From: CAZTZL01 sp964617625
GTDB taxonomy: Bacteria; Zhuqueibacterota; QNDG01; DSAB01
Direction of reading: 5' to 3'
Length of the DNA stretch: 6,534 bases
NCBI GenBank assembly: GCA_964617625.1
Contig: CAZTZL010000122.1
Coordinates: 1 to 6,534 of the forward strand
Position 1 is the stretch's first letter. Each line of letters begins with the position of its first letter. Below the pieces are notes generated by a model. The model did not search any database and was not told the origin of the DNA. It saw only the letters and a program-made list of their open reading frames with translations. Made by a program: the position numbers and the translations under genes. Positions 6,237-6,534 of the stretch are shown here, in pieces.

Positions 6237-6243
6237 GAGGAGG
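6237..6243 (+). promoter_or_regulatory. Shine-Dalgarno site of pdxS
   Basis: GAGGAGG lies 9 nt before the ATG at 6253. Between it and the ATG is GAGCTTCAAT (6245-6254), an exact copy of 6212-6221 at the tail of the second hairpin, so the translation start overlaps repeat-derived sequence. Confidence 0.7.
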
Positions 6244-6252
6244 CGAGCTTCA

Positions 6253-6534
6253 ATGGATCTGTTCAAGATGGACAAGCAGTACAAACTCAAGGTGGGTTTG
6301 GCGGAAATGCTGAAGGGTGGCGTCATCATGGATGTGACGACGGCCGATCAGGCCAAGATTGCCGAAGATGCGGGTGCCGTTTCGGTGATGGCCCTTGAGA
6401 GAATTCCTGCGGATATCCGCGCGCATGGCGGAGTGGCACGGATGTCCAATCCCGGTGTGATCCGTGAAATCATGAAAGCGGTCACCATTCCCGTGATGGC
6501 CAAATGCCGCATCGGGCATTTTGCCGAGGCGCAG
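6253..6534 (+). CDS. pdxS: Pyridoxal 5'-phosphate synthase subunit PdxS (partial, runs off right edge)
   Basis: The synthase subunit of the two-protein vitamin B6 pathway: it joins ribose 5-phosphate (or ribulose 5-phosphate), glyceraldehyde 3-phosphate and ammonia to form pyridoxal 5'-phosphate, with ammonia supplied by the glutaminase PdxT. The first 94 of roughly 290-300 residues are visible. KGGVIMDV (D27, matching the catalytic Asp24 of the B. subtilis enzyme), AKIAEDAGAVSVMALERIPADIR and GGVARMSNP are family hallmarks, and VMAKCRIGHF carries the Schiff-base Lys (K84, matching Lys81). Nothing is broken in the visible part. pdxT often follows pdxS but would lie outside the window. The start is supported by GAGGAGG at 9 nt. 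The gene probably has its own promoter in the upstream palindromic element. Confidence 0.97.
   Translation, partial: MDLFKMDKQYKLKVGLAEMLKGGVIMDVTTADQAKIAEDAGAVSVMALERIPADIRAHGGVARMSNPGVIREIMKAVTIPVMAKCRIGHFAEAQ

Noticed and set aside
6059..6253. Minus-strand open frame of 64 codons in the pdxS upstream spacer.
   Set aside because: It runs through the hairpins and repeats; its codons are set by the palindromes, and there is no convincing SD or family resemblance.

Overview
The window looks like part of a scaffold from a Gram-negative-type bacterium, probably an uncultured one assembled from a metagenome. It contains a gap of exactly 100 Ns (3725-3824), the usual placeholder for a join of unknown length. 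Coding regions have moderate GC and spacers are strongly AT-rich. The gene set (a two-domain periplasmic M16 zinc peptidase, a long-form ThyX, PdxS and small orphan families) would suit an FCB-type lineage or another anaerobic candidate phylum. This assignment is a guess from gene style, not a measurement.

Left part, minus strand (1-800). Two genes read leftward. At the edge is the start of a gene for a probable lipoprotein (1-96), too short to show its function. It is preceded by a TATAAT box and two tandem 21-bp direct repeats. Behind it is a small conserved protein of unknown function (293-667) whose reading frame extends well upstream of its first ATG. It has a good SD and a good sigma70-like promoter (767-795) but no legal start codon where one is expected. 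The spacer 668-953 between this gene and the peptidase carries that promoter and is otherwise AT-rich, with no gene visible.

Middle part, plus strand (954-4436). A large M16 metallopeptidase with a signal peptide is complete except for its C-terminal tail, which is lost in the N gap. After the gap come a promoter-like site overlapped by a palindrome, a small secreted protein of unknown function (3909-4337), and a clear intrinsic terminator (4397-4436).

Right part, plus strand (4437-6534). thyX (dTMP synthesis) is followed 38 bp later by a 153-residue conserved protein with an AbrB-like N-terminal motif, probably in one operon. The spacer 5960-6252 has no gene. It holds hairpins, including two related GC-rich REP-like palindromes. 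A perfect TATAAT box with a 17-bp-spaced -35-like element lies in and beside the first palindrome, and the start codon of pdxS overlaps a 10-bp sequence repeated from the second. pdxS (pyridoxal 5'-phosphate synthase) runs off the right edge. No CRISPR array, tRNA, rRNA or intact transposon was seen.
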